Below, piece after piece: positions 39,001 through 49,890 of a DNA stretch of 64,000 nucleotides (position 1 is the first letter of the stretch; every line of letters starts with the position of its first letter). The notes under the pieces are model-generated. The model saw only the letters and a program-made list of their open reading frames with translations, was not told the DNA's origin and did not search any database. The translations under genes and the position numbers were made by a program. Source of the stretch: Begonia masoniana (taxonomy: Eukaryota > Streptophyta > Magnoliopsida > Cucurbitales > Begoniaceae); NCBI GenBank assembly GCA_022432975.1, contig CM039514.1, positions 3,951,519 to 4,015,518 of the forward strand, written 5' to 3'.

Positions 39001-39898
39001 GAGTAAGGAAATTCATGTTTTCAGTATATCTGGACCATGTTTGTGGTTTTTAAGATTGTTTTTGCTAGTCATCACCATCTTATACTCCTGCATTTTACAA
39101 TGTTCTCAAAGGTTTAGTTTTTGTCACCAAGTACTAAATATAGAATGTCATAGGTCCCGGGATTGTCATCTACCATACGCCGCCAACTCCTTCAAATAAT
39201 ATTCTCCATTACTGCATGGGAACATGTTTCTCTTAAAGTTAATAAACATAAGAAAACTTAGAGACAGTTTTAGCCCTGTTTAAGTACTGTTTCAAATGGA
39301 ACAGTTGGAAACTGTAGATTCCAACATGCTTCTAAAACTGTTTTCCGATGACACTTGTTTAAATAGAACAGTTAGGAGCTTTTTATTCAGACGCGTTTAA
39401 ACCATTGTACCAATCAAAGTGTTTTCGGAAAACTTTTTTAAAACGCCTTCTAGACACACTCTTACTCTTTCGGGCATTATTCGATATGAAATGTTAGGTT
39501 ACTAAGCTTATTGCCTTGTTGTACTTCAATTTCTTCTTCACCTAAACAAGTGGATGATTCGCAGGTATGGACGACTGGGACGATGGGAGAATTGACTCCG
39601 GTAAGCTTAAATCTGCAACAACATTTACTCACTAAATTTATGACTTGCTCATTGATTGTTCATTTATCTCATAATTTTTTTTTTCAAAAATTTAGAATCA
39701 TTATAATGAAAACCAATCCAATTACTGTGAAAGATTGAATCTTTTATATGGTGGAGTTTCGATTAATAGGTTGTTAAGATCGATGGGCGTATAATCGGCG
39801 ACGGACGAGTGGGGCCCGTGACTCGGATTTTACAAACCGCATACAAGAAGCTAACAGAAGGATCAGGAGTAGCTATACCAACCTATCCTCAAAGTTGA
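31670..39898 (+). CDS. Branched-chain aminotransferase-like protein, copy 1
   Basis: A 555-residue fusion with two parts. Residues 1 to about 230 form a sulfotransferase-like P-loop domain ([12 protein letters not shown], residues 8-19; LIRNPLDIL). The rest is a fold-type IV PLP aminotransferase. Exons: 31670-31747, 32398-32496, 32576-32647, 32889-32981, 33179-33316, 33542-33600, 33898-34000, 34428-34616, 34703-34803, 34977-35031, 35214-35300, 35703-35754, 36531-36616, 37385-37438, 37780-37863, 38630-38701, 38817-38897, 39565-39600, 39770-39898; all GT-AG, in frame. Class IV features: predicted PLP lysine Lys409 ([12 protein letters not shown]), Glu444 in [17 protein letters not shown] at 468-472, and [10 protein letters not shown]. 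The length equals what I recall for At3g05190. The true substrate is not known; no transit peptide is evident, so a cytosolic location is likely. Confidence 0.92.
35993..36070 (+). repeat. Compound microsatellite (TA)n(GA)n(CA)n in intron 12
   Basis: About 8 TA, 16 GA and 10 CA units lie back to back within intron 12 of aminotransferase copy 1. The corresponding intron of copy 2 lacks it and instead carries a LINE fragment. Confidence 0.95.
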
Positions 39899-40819
39899 TA
39901 ACTTTTCTCTATATCAAGGTTCTAATTCTTCTCCTTCCAACCATACTCCATCCTGCTGTCATTTTACAGCATGACTATATGTTTTTTTTTTTTGTGTTCT
40001 TTGAGAGACACAAGAGTTTATTGTTGTTCTGTTTTAAAAACCAGTTTTTTTGTTTCAAAAATCATCTACACATGTTTTTTCTTTAAAAGAAAAGCATCTG
40101 GAGTGAACAATTCTAAAAAATCAATATGTCAAAAGCCATTTTGAAAAACTGTTTTTTAAATTGTTTTCGATCTTTTGCTGGTTTGCAAGATTAATCTCTT
40201 TAATACTTCCATCCTTTTTCATTTTCTTGTCAAACAGATTTGCACGATGCACTACTCTACTATGTACCTCGATCAAGGTCGAGAACTGTTAATTGGTGAC
40301 GTCTGAGCCAAAGCCGAACTCTGAGGATTTCAATGATTTGGAATCAACACGATCGAGTCCTAAAAGTTTGCATAATTGAAATAAATAACAACCAGAGTTT
40401 CTCTGAATAAATGATGGATCTTTTGCTTTTTGGCAACTGTCTGAAATTATTAGTTGCTGAAAAATAATGTTTTTAACTATTTTAGTAGACAAAAGATAAT
40501 CTCCTATGCTATTGAAAATCTTAGTCAATTTCTTTTTGCACCATAACAGCCTCGTTTGCAAGCAGCATATAAAGTCCTTCGATGCCCGAAAGGTCCTCGA
40601 GGACAAGAACTTCTCAATGACTCGTGTGAGCTTATTTGGTTAGAGGCTCTGTTATTTCTGTGTTCAAAATCAAAAGACAACTTTACTTCTATGTGACAGT
40701 CGATCAGGTACTTCATACAGCTACCAATGCGAATTTTAATCAACTAACAAAGCATATAAAAATTAATTGTCACATTATTAGAAAATAATTACAACGACCT
40801 TGTATCAAAATATTGCGTG
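39899..40819. other. 3-prime flank of aminotransferase copy 1
   Basis: No gene is seen. Up to about 40440 the sequence aligns with the flank of copy 2 (62607-63060). A shared block aaataaataacaaccagag (40379-40397, and 62983-63001 in copy 2) contains an AATAAA-like poly(A) signal. The last 200 bp before the transposon nest are unassigned. Confidence 0.4.
40379..40397 (+). promoter_or_regulatory. Candidate polyadenylation signal, copy 1
   Basis: AATAAATAA lies in a block about 480 bp after the stop codon. The block is conserved between the two aminotransferase copies, while the sequence around it has diverged more. The conservation is seen directly; the role is inferred. Confidence 0.3.
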
Positions 40820-41862
40820 TAAGGGTGGGTGCGGTCTGATTCCACTCTGGAACTGGAATAGTGGGTTGCGGAACCAAATCTGGATCCAAATCGTGTTTCA
40901 CGGTTCGGTCCCGATTTAGTAACAAATTTTTTATATTTTTTATTGCTTTTGGACTAAGTTTTTGGAGTTTGTGTCCGGTTTTCAGCTTTTGGGCTGGGTT
41001 TTTGAAGTTTAGGTCAAGTTTTAACCGATTTTCGGGTCGAATATTTGATCAACGATACAGTTCAGTTTTCGCAATTATTGAAAATGTGAAACCAAAATCG
41101 GTCCCAGTTTAGTAACAAATTTTTTATAGGATAATTATCGATTTTAACCATGTACTATGCACTCTATTTCAGTTAAAGATATTAAACGAGCGAGTTGAGT
41201 CGAGCCGAGCCGAGTCGAGACGGACCCGGCTCACAGAGCCTGCCGAGCCAAATGAACCTAACGAGCCTGCCGAGCCTAACGAGCTGACCCTAAAAATTTC
41301 CAACTCAAGCCGGCTCGCGAGCCACGAGTCTAACAAGCCGAGCCTAGCCGAGCCGACCCAACGAGCGTAACGAGCCGAGTTTAACGAGCCGAACTTACAT
41401 AAATAAAATTATTTTATATAAATATATTATATATTTTATTTATTAAAATTATAATAAATATTTATTATATTAATGATGAAATATAATAAATACTTAGTCG
41501 TGTAAAATGTAAATAATAAAAATATTTAACTACTACAAAAATGACGTTTAATTATAAAAAATAGAAGAAAACAAATATATACAAAATAGGGTAAAGTGAA
41601 ATTTGTAATTTATGGTAAATATAATTTTTCTGAGAAACTTACAACGACACAAGGCTTGGTTGACTCCACTCTTCTTACCTCTCTAAGGTATTAGAAAAGG
41701 TGAGACATAAGAGTCACCGAGCAACCACGGACTTGGCAACAATTGGAGTCTCAACCTCCACCCAAATTGAAAATCAATTTGATGACTAACCTTTGATTGA
41801 AGAAGGATTATAAAAAACCGATGAAGCATTCAAAGTTTGAGAGGAAAAGAGTCTACTTGTTC

Positions 41863-42480
41863 TCATTCAAAATCCGATCTTTCATGAATACCAAATTGTG
41901 AACATACAATATTTCCACCACCACTACTTGAGCTAACATGTGAAGAAACACGTGAATGACTAACATTAGAATATTTAGATTCATAAGAAGAATATAAATT
42001 AGTAATTCTATGTGTTATTTGATCCATAGAAAATAAAGAAGAAGTTTGTAAATTATTAGAAATTTTATTAACAATGAGATATAGTCCTCTTAAATTATAT
42101 TTAGGATCCATTATATATGCATAACAAAAAATAGGAAGAATATCAAGTCACTATTTTTTAAATTTTGTTTTTATTTTATTAAATATATCTCTAAATTCAT
42201 CTATATGTCGATATTGTGCAAAATTACCCGTTAAGTTTATAAAAATTGGGAGAACAAGATGAGAAGTGAGATACTAAATTTCCGAACATTCATTTGTAGC
42301 ATCATAAAATGATTTTAAAAAATCAAGAAATATATTAGCTACTTTGCAACTAGATTTATCAATATTAATACTTTGTGTTTTCTCACTAATAAAAACACAA
42401 ATAAATTGTCAATATGGCCTAATATTTTCCAACATCAAATAAGTAGAATTCCACCTATTATCTACATCGGTAATTCAGAC
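41863..42480 (-). pseudogene. hAT transposase remnant
   Basis: The minus strand reads FYDATNECSEI, a stop, then LTSHLVLPIFINL, and after another stop YAYIMDPKYNLRGLYLIVN. These are the conserved segments before the RNase H-like domain end of plant hAT transposases (MDPRYKL motif). Stops and the missing N-terminal and dimerisation regions show that it is dead. Confidence 0.8.
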
Positions 42481-42639
42481 GTCACTAACTTGACTGTTCG
42501 TAAAAATACTTTGAAAATACTATACATTTTTAAAAGAACTCAAAATGTGTAAACTTTCTTTTTTAAAACTTCGTAGAAAACGTGCGTAAAATTTAATTAA
42601 AACCTTTTTTAGGTACTATTCACGTGAACAGTATTTTTT

Positions 42640-42820
42640 ATTGTTCACATGAACAGTGAGGGCGATTGTTCGCCCCATGCACTGGATTTTAGGCACAAAA
42701 GTTTGCCCATGAGCAAACTTTCACCTCTTGGGCGATTGTTCGCCCCTGTGGGGCGATTGATCGCCTCTAGGGCGAATTTTCATTCTTACGGAGCGATTGA
42801 TTGCCTCCTTTAGGGTGAAC
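42640..42820. repeat. Cluster of GGCGATtGaTCGCC-type palindromes
   Basis: Five or so short imperfect palindromes (gggcgattgttcgcccc, ggcgattgatcgcct, gagcgattgattgcct) and a gcccatgagcaaactt/aaagtttgcccatgagc pair occur within 180 bp, preceded by acgtgaacagt/tcacatgaacagt. They are inside the hAT. Origin unknown. Confidence 0.6.
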
Positions 42821-43036
42821 CATTGCCGCACTCTCAGGTGGTGACGAGAACGATGAGTTTTAATTTAAGTCTTGGGTTCATCGATCTTGTTCGCAATCGC
42901 CGGGACATCAACTGGTTCGCCGAAAATTTCATCGATCTTGTGCTCGGTGAGAGGCAGCTCGGGTTGGATGAAGAAGATCTGAAAATAGTCGTACCCGTCG
43001 TCGTCGGTAGATGTCGAAGGAAGACGAAGACAGGAC

Positions 43037-45240
43037 TGTGACGACCCGAAAACCGGACCCGATCGGGATCCAAGAACCGAGCCGTCACTCCGGGACATTT
43101 GCAGAAAACGAGGACAACTATTTTTTTTTCGACTTTTTAAAACTCACGGACATTTAAAATGGATAACATAAAATAAAATCAAAGTAAAATAAATAAACAT
43201 AAACTGGAAATGAATAAAAACGTGAACAGTGACCGGAAGATGCAAAGTGTGAACAGTAACCGGAAGATGAAATTTGTGAACAGTGACCGGAAGATGAAAA
43301 ATGTGAACAGTGACCGGAAGATGAAATTTGTGAACAGTGACCGGAAGATGAAATTTGTGAACAGTAACCGGAAGATGAAAAATGTGAACAGTGACCGGAA
43401 GATGAAATTTGTGAACAGTGACCGGAAGATGAAATTTGTGAAAGACAAAACTGGCAACTTTTAACATGATTACATAAAAACAAAAGTTGTGGAAACAGAA
43501 TGTATGAAAACTTCAAACTTCAGAAAACGATTCAAAACATGATTTTTGATCATGTCGGGAAAAACACGACGGAATTTAAGGAAAAACAAATTACATGGAT
43601 GGCTCTAACATGACAGAAACTTAAAAAAATCACACTACATGGATAGCTCTAAAACCAGAAGCTGTCCATGCACAGACTAACAGAAAATATTCCAAACGAA
43701 TTCCAGAATACTTCAAAACATAGTTCAACTGTCGAATACAGAGGTTTTAACAAGAGAAAGCTTAACCAACAGAATACCTTACATTATCTATATCCAACAG
43801 AATTTCCTACAGAGTTTTCAACAACCAAAAATACAGAATCCTAACATAGTTTAAAAACCAAACACAGAATTCCAGTAGGGTTTACAGACATAGACTTTAC
43901 TTTAAATACTTAAACCTCGGGACAGGATTTGTCTGGCTGCAGCAACCATCCCGTGAGCTCCTCCCCCAACTACATCAACTCGTCAGTTTGAGGATCAAGC
44001 TCCTCATCTGGAAAATCCATACCTACAACAGGGAGTTCACCTATGAGCCTAAAGCTCAGTAAGAACATAATCAACATGCAGTGATGCAAAATGCTATGCA
44101 TGCAGTTTTCAGGAAAACGGTGACAGAACATTACATTACGTTTCACTGCACATGGTGGTATAAGTGAGGCTTATAGAGGAACTGGCGCATAACATACATA
44201 ACATACTGGACATGACACTTGTTAGTAATTTTGCCGGTGACCCAAGGAAGGACAAGGTACAGGGTATCCTTGGCGGGGATAAATTTTACATGAGTCCCAG
44301 AGAAGGACAAGAACAGGATGCCAGTCCTCGTCCACACTTAACCGTTCATTACATTACAGGATTTTATCTTTACTTACTTCAAAACCAGTGCTGAAAACAT
44401 TTGCATGATTTTACTGGAAAACGTGTATGCATGGATAAGTGCGATACTCAACATTCACAGATGGCAGAATGGATACAACAGGGAAACAGAATATAACAGA
44501 GACATGTTTAACTTAAAACATAACCTAGAACCTATCTACCCAAACCATACCTAGTACCTCCAAGTTGTAGGGCCATAAGGGCCAACATAAACGTATGAAC
44601 TTACCTGGTTGCTGCGGTGTCAGATGCTCGAATGTCCCTGGAATGCTTGGATCTGTAGCATGCATGAAGAGGTATAAAACAAGCTGCAATGCTAACAAAT
44701 AACATGGAAATTTATGCAGAAAACTCCACTCAGACTGGTAGAAAACAACAATGTGTTTCCATACAAAACTCGAGAGTTTTCTCCTAAATATCCTAACCTA
44801 AAACTTCAGCAAAACGCATACTTTTTGCTTGTCCAAATGTGTTAGCATTGGGAGATGTTTACCTTAGGCAGAAAACAAGGAAAACCCTAGGAGATCAAAG
44901 GTGTTTGGGTGAACTTTTGTCGCCTGGCCGAGAGAAAACAGAGGGAGAGAAGATGGAGAAGTGGAAACTTTCACGTAGGAGGGAAGAGAAGACATATCTT
45001 CTTCAACAAGTTGCCACTTGGCACTCGTCCATTGGTTTGCTTCCACCTACCTTAATTACTTCCACATTTACCCTTCCAGTAGCTTTTAACCTAATTAATT
45101 TGTTTTGGTTACACATTAGTTTAGTTTCACTAAACATTTCCAACAACTCAACCAAAACATACGTTGTATAAATATAAATGTTAATCCCGCACAAATGGTT
45201 TCGGGAAAACAATTACATGGCAAAAATGCCGGGTGTTACA
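43037..45240 (-). repeat. 3-prime LTR of the gypsy element
   Basis: On the plus strand it starts tgtgacgacccgaaaacc and ends gccgggtgttaca; on the element's own strand the LTR begins TGTAACACCCGGC. It contains the eight-unit minisatellite at 43222-43437. Confidence 0.95.
43222..43437 (+). repeat. 27-bp minisatellite, 8 units
   Basis: Eight units of the type gtgaacagtgaccggaagat plus gaaattt, exactly 216 bp. The unit is a multiple of three and has no stop in several frames, so all of those frames stay open (for example VNSDRKMKF on plus). These frames are artefacts of the repeat. Confidence 0.95.
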
Positions 45241-45253
45241 TTCCACCCACCTT
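45241..45253 (-). other. Polypurine tract of the gypsy element
   Basis: The minus strand reads AGGTGGGTGGAA directly before the 3-prime LTR, where plus-strand DNA synthesis is primed. Confidence 0.75.
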
Positions 45254-45280
45254 AATAGAAATTTTGTCCCCAAAATTTGC

Positions 45281-48200
45281 CTAAGCAAAGAAGTCTGGAT
45301 ATTGTGTTTTAACATCCTCCAATCTTTCCCAAGTGGCTTCCTCCACATTATGGTTGCGCCATAAGACTTTCACCAACGGGACCACTTTGTTGCGCAATAC
45401 TTTGACTGAGGTATCCAGGATCTGTATGGGCCTTTCTTCATATGTCAGGGTTGGCATAATGTCAACGTCCACATGCTCCACGATTTGAGTTGGATCTCGT
45501 ACACATTTTCTCAGCATCGAGACATGGAAAACATCATGAACACCATCCATTGACGCTGGTAGTTGTAGTCTGTAGGCCATGCTTCCCACACGCTTCAAGA
45601 TGGGAAAAGGCCCAATAAACCTTGGGCTTAGCTTCCCTTTCTTGCCGAATCTCATTACGCCCTTGAAAGGTGACACCTTCAAGAACACCTCATCACCTTC
45701 GGCAAACTCTAAGTCCCTTCTCCTGTGGTCTGCGTAACTTTTCTGTCGACTTTGTGCAGCTTGGATTCTTTGCTTAATCGCCGTTATTACCCCAGACATC
45801 TGTTGCAGTATTTCGGGGCCGATAAGCTTGGTTTCCCCGACTTCATCCCAACACAACGGGGATCTGCACTTTCTGCCATAAAGCGCTTCATATGGAGCCA
45901 TACCGATCGTAGCCTGGTAGCTATTGTTGTAAGCAAACTCCACAAGTGGCAGGTATCTACTCCAAGGAGCGTGAAGTTCCAGCACGCACGCCCTTAACAT
46001 ATCTTCCAATGTCTGAATCGTTCTCTCGGATTGTCCATCCGTCTGCGGGTGAAATGCCGTGCTGAAATCCAATCTAGTGCCCAAAGAGCTTTGCAAACTT
46101 TTCCAAAACCTGGAAGTGAATCTAGGATCGCGATCAGAGACGATTGACACAGGAATGCCGTGCAGCTTGACAATCTCATTAATGTACAGCTCAGCATACT
46201 GATCCATGGAGAATGTCGTCTTCACAGGTAGAAAATGGGCCGACTTCGTCAATCTGTCCACTATGACCCATATGCTATTGTGGCCTTTAGCCGTTCTTGG
46301 AAGGCCAACAACAAAATCCATCGTGATGTTCTCCCACTTCCATTCGGGAATCGGGAGAGGCTGAAGCGTCCCAGCTGGTCGTTGATGTTCAGCCTTGACT
46401 TGTTGACATATTAAACAAGACTCCACATACTTGGCCACTTCATTCTTCATATTCGGCCACCAGAAGTGAAGCTTTAGGTCCTGATACATCTTCGTACTTC
46501 CGGGATGTACAGAGAAAGAGGATGAATGAGCTTCCGACAAGATATGCTTCCGTAGCTCCTCGTCTTTCGGAACATACCATCTGCCTTTGAACTTCAGAAC
46601 TCCATCTCCCGAATAGCTGAAATTGGATGAGGGCATCGGCACTTTGCTCACCATATCAGCCATCTCCTTTGAATTGGTCTTCTGGGCTTCCTTAATGCGG
46701 TCCAAGACAGTGGGCCGTAGTGTCAGGTTTGCTAGTATGGCCGATAGCCCAGAAACTATCTCCATATAGAACTTCTGCATCTCTGTTCTCAAAGGCGTCG
46801 ATACGGCCGACATTACTGGTTGCATAGTAGCTGGCATTCTGCTCAGTGCATCAGCTACCACATTAGCTTTACCAGGATGGTACTTGATCTCAACATCATA
46901 GTCTTTTACAAATTCTAACCACCGCCTTTGCCTCATATTCAACTCCTTCTGAGTAAATATGTACTTCAAGCTTTTGTGATCCGAAAACACCTCACATGAT
47001 TGTCCGTACAAATGATGTCTCCATACTTTCAGCGCAAATACAACTGCCGCTAACTCAAGGTCATGAGTAGGGTAGTTTTCCTCATGGGTCTTCAATTGTC
47101 GGGATGCGTATGCTACCACCTTCCCTTCTTGCATCAGTACACATCCCAAGCCAACTTTTGACGCATCACAGTATACGCTGAATTTGCCATCTTCAACTGG
47201 CAATATCAACAGAGGAGCAGTGGTCAACTTTTGCTTGAGTGTCTGAAAGCTCACCTCACATGCTTCAGACCACTTGAACTTGATTTCCTTCCTTGTTAAG
47301 CTGGTCATAGGCTTCGCTATCACAGAAAACCCCTTGATGAATTTCCTGTAATAACCAGCTAGTCCAATAAAGCTCCGTACTTCACTTGCATTTCTCGGCC
47401 TGGGCCAATCCCTTACAGCCTGAATCTTGGCCGGGTCCACAGATACTCCTTCAGCAGACACCACGTGGCCCAAGAAATTAATCTTGCTTAACCAGAACTC
47501 ACACTTTGACAGCTTGGCATATAATTGGTGTTGCTTTAGGATTGACAGTACCATAGCCAAGTGTTTCTCATGCTCGGCCACACTCCTGGAATAAACCAGA
47601 ATGTCGTCGATGAAAACGATCACAAATTTATCCAAGACATCATGGAATACCCTGTTCATTAGGTCCATAAATGCTGCCGGAGCATTAGTCAACCCGAACG
47701 ACATCACCAAGAACTCATAGTGTCCGTACCGGGTTCTGAAGGCAGTCTTTGGAATATCTTCAGCTCTGACCTTCAACTGGTAATAGCCGGAGCGTAAGTC
47801 AATCTTAGAAAATACCCGAGCCCCCTGTAGCTGATCAAACAAATCGTCAATTCTTGGCAACGGGTACTTATTCTTGATAGTCAACTTATTCAGCTCACGG
47901 TAGTCAATACACATCCGTAGGGACCCATCCTTCTTCTTGACAAACAAGACGGGAGCACCCCACGGAGAGAAACTAGGGCGCACAAAACCCTTGTCCATTA
48001 ATTCTTTCAACTGAGCCTTCAACTCCTTCAGTTCAATTGGTGCCATACGGTACGGATTCTTCGATACTGGTTCCGCACCAGGATACACATCGATTTCAAA
48101 CTCGATGTCACGATCAGGTGGCAATCCCGGTAAGTCATCTAAGAAAACCTCTGAGAAGTCCCGGACTACCGGAATGTTTTGAAGTTCCACCTCATTTTGC

Positions 48201-49723
48201 CTTTGAACATCCACAACGTGGGCAAGAAATGCGATGCATCCTGACTTCATCAGTCGTTGAGCTTTCAAGGAAGATATCACAGGCATACGGTGTTTCTTCG
48301 GTACTGCCTGATAAGAGAATTCTACTTCATTTGGGCGCTTAAATGACACAAGCCCGGACCTACAGTTGATGGTGGCATAATGTCTAAATAGCCAGTCCAT
48401 CCCCAGAATGACATCGTACCCTTTCATACCGATGACGATAAGATCGGCATAAAATTTCTGGTCTCCCACTGACACTATATCACCCCGTACAACCCGCTCG
48501 GAGTGCATAAACTCTCCGGACGGTAGCATAACGCTGTAGGGCTGATCCGAGGACGTACTACAAAACTTCTGTCTAACTACAAAATCCATGGCCACAAACG
48601 AATGTGTGGCCCCCGTGTCCCACAAGGTATAAGCAGGCACATCACATACTGAAATTGTACCTGTAATTGCTGTGTGCTGATCAGCATCATCAACGTCCTC
48701 CATCATTGCAAACACTCTTGGCACAGCCTGTCCTGTTCTGGTGTCGGGTATTGGACAATCTCGAATTTGATGACCTACTTGGCCACATCGGAAACAAGCT
48801 CCAGTGAAGAGTCTGCATTCTCCTGTATGATTCTTCTGGCAACGTGAGCAGACAGGAAGCTGAGGAGCTCCCATAGGTCTCTTCCCTTTGTCCTGGTAAG
48901 TAAGGGTCTCATTGGGCCTTTTAGTGCCCCTGTTCTGTTGCTGTTGAGGAAGTACATTCTGAATCTTTTGTTGTTGTTGTTGAGGAGCATTTCTTATAAT
49001 TCCTCTTGGTGGCTCTCTCTGTCTCTGGGACTTTATTTCTAAGGCCTCAAGTTGATAAGCCTTGGCCACCACTTTCACATATGGTGCCTCATCAAAACCT
49101 CCAGTCGTGATTCCTCGCAGAAGGTCCATCTTTAAACCTTGAATAAACTGGTGCACCTTGTTCTCATCAGTGGCCACCATGTGTGTTGCATATCGGGATA
49201 GCGACTCAAATTTCTGAACATACTCGGCCACAGATCCATACTGTCGCAGCCGAGAAAACTCAAGTAACTTTTCCTTTCTCACTCCTCGGTCAAAGTACTT
49301 CTCGTAGAAGAGTGTTTTAAATCCCTCCCAACTCAATGCCACAGTAGACGATTGTACTGCATCCCACCAGAATCCAGCACTTTCAGTGAGATGGAACGTG
49401 GCACAAGTAACCTTCTTGTTGTCTTCTACTTCTGCATAACTGAACATCTTTTCCATAGTTCGAATCCAGGTTTCAGCACGGGTCGGGTCTGTAGACAACC
49501 CATCAAATGAGGGTGGCTGAAGTCGCCGGAATCTGTCTCCACTATTGTCTCGCGGTGCATTATTTCCAGGATTATTATTATTGTTGTTCCCATGGTTGTT
49601 GTTCCTATCGTCTTCCCGAGCCATCATGCGCTCTACCATACGTGACTGTGCACCCACCAGTTCGGTTAGTCGGTCAATGGCTCGAGAGCTTTCACTGGAC
49701 TCTTCCTGATGTCCTCTCACCAT
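45281..49723 (-). CDS. Ty3/gypsy Gag-Pol polyprotein, intact
   Basis: One open frame of 1480 codons. Domains in order: Gag capsid region (about 70-215; FWWDAVQ, FYEKYF), a Gln/Arg-rich linker, and a CCHC zinc knuckle (Cys310-Cys323, [14 protein letters not shown]). The aspartic protease follows (Asp369-Thr-Gly-Ala), then reverse transcriptase (about 560-760, with FIDDILVYS). RNase H is at about 825-940 (starting near [12 protein letters not shown]), and integrase has an HHCC zinc finger and a DDE core (about 1040-1290; [14 protein letters not shown]). The C-terminal module, [15 protein letters not shown], is typical of a type II chromodomain, which guides integration to chromatin. No stops or frameshifts. 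The frame opens about 150 bp after the PBS; the ATG at 49723 is the first in frame. Confidence 0.95.
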   Translation of the reverse strand: MVRGHQEESSESSRAIDRLTELVGAQSRMVERMMAREDDRNNNHGNNNNNNPGNNAPRDNSGDRFRRLQPPSFDGLSTDPTRAETWIRTMEKMFSYAEVEDNKKVTCATFHLTESAGFWWDAVQSSTVALSWEGFKTLFYEKYFDRGVRKEKLLEFSRLRQYGSVAEYVQKFESLSRYATHMVATDENKVHQFIQGLKMDLLRGITTGGFDEAPYVKVVAKAYQLEALEIKSQRQREPPRGIIRNAPQQQQQKIQNVLPQQQQNRGTKRPNETLTYQDKGKRPMGAPQLPVCSRCQKNHTGECRLFTGACFRCGQVGHQIRDCPIPDTRTGQAVPRVFAMMEDVDDADQHTAITGTISVCDVPAYTLWDTGATHSFVAMDFVVRQKFCSTSSDQPYSVMLPSGEFMHSERVVRGDIVSVGDQKFYADLIVIGMKGYDVILGMDWLFRHYATINCRSGLVSFKRPNEVEFSYQAVPKKHRMPVISSLKAQRLMKSGCIAFLAHVVDVQRQNEVELQNIPVVRDFSEVFLDDLPGLPPDRDIEFEIDVYPGAEPVSKNPYRMAPIELKELKAQLKELMDKGFVRPSFSPWGAPVLFVKKKDGSLRMCIDYRELNKLTIKNKYPLPRIDDLFDQLQGARVFSKIDLRSGYYQLKVRAEDIPKTAFRTRYGHYEFLVMSFGLTNAPAAFMDLMNRVFHDVLDKFVIVFIDDILVYSRSVAEHEKHLAMVLSILKQHQLYAKLSKCEFWLSKINFLGHVVSAEGVSVDPAKIQAVRDWPRPRNASEVRSFIGLAGYYRKFIKGFSVIAKPMTSLTRKEIKFKWSEACEVSFQTLKQKLTTAPLLILPVEDGKFSVYCDASKVGLGCVLMQEGKVVAYASRQLKTHEENYPTHDLELAAVVFALKVWRHHLYGQSCEVFSDHKSLKYIFTQKELNMRQRRWLEFVKDYDVEIKYHPGKANVVADALSRMPATMQPVMSAVSTPLRTEMQKFYMEIVSGLSAILANLTLRPTVLDRIKEAQKTNSKEMADMVSKVPMPSSNFSYSGDGVLKFKGRWYVPKDEELRKHILSEAHSSSFSVHPGSTKMYQDLKLHFWWPNMKNEVAKYVESCLICQQVKAEHQRPAGTLQPLPIPEWKWENITMDFVVGLPRTAKGHNSIWVIVDRLTKSAHFLPVKTTFSMDQYAELYINEIVKLHGIPVSIVSDRDPRFTSRFWKSLQSSLGTRLDFSTAFHPQTDGQSERTIQTLEDMLRACVLELHAPWSRYLPLVEFAYNNSYQATIGMAPYEALYGRKCRSPLCWDEVGETKLIGPEILQQMSGVITAIKQRIQAAQSRQKSYADHRRRDLEFAEGDEVFLKVSPFKGVMRFGKKGKLSPRFIGPFPILKRVGSMAYRLQLPASMDGVHDVFHVSMLRKCVRDPTQIVEHVDVDIMPTLTYEERPIQILDTSVKVLRNKVVPLVKVLWRNHNVEEATWERLEDVKTQYPDFFA

Positions 49724-49875
49724 TTCTAAGATAGTTCTATAAGTAGAATAACAGAATAACCTAATTTAATAAACAAACTTTTACAGGAATTTAAACACTT
49801 ACAGTTGGCGGAGCGATATCACGTGGCGGGTTGCGCAGTCAGACATTTCACAGAATCGGTTTTAAAACCGTGTCT

Positions 49876-49886
49876 CTCTGATACCA
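49876..49886 (-). other. Primer-binding site of the gypsy element
   Basis: The minus strand reads TGGTATCAGAG, matching the complement of the initiator tRNA-Met 3-prime end, four bases downstream of the 5-prime LTR (edge at 49891). Confidence 0.9.
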
Positions 49887-49890
49887 TAAC

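Noticed and set aside
43144..43516. Overlapping frames of 84-120 codons on both strands
   Set aside because: All are made by the 27-bp minisatellite, whose length is divisible by three; the same happens at 49992-50398.
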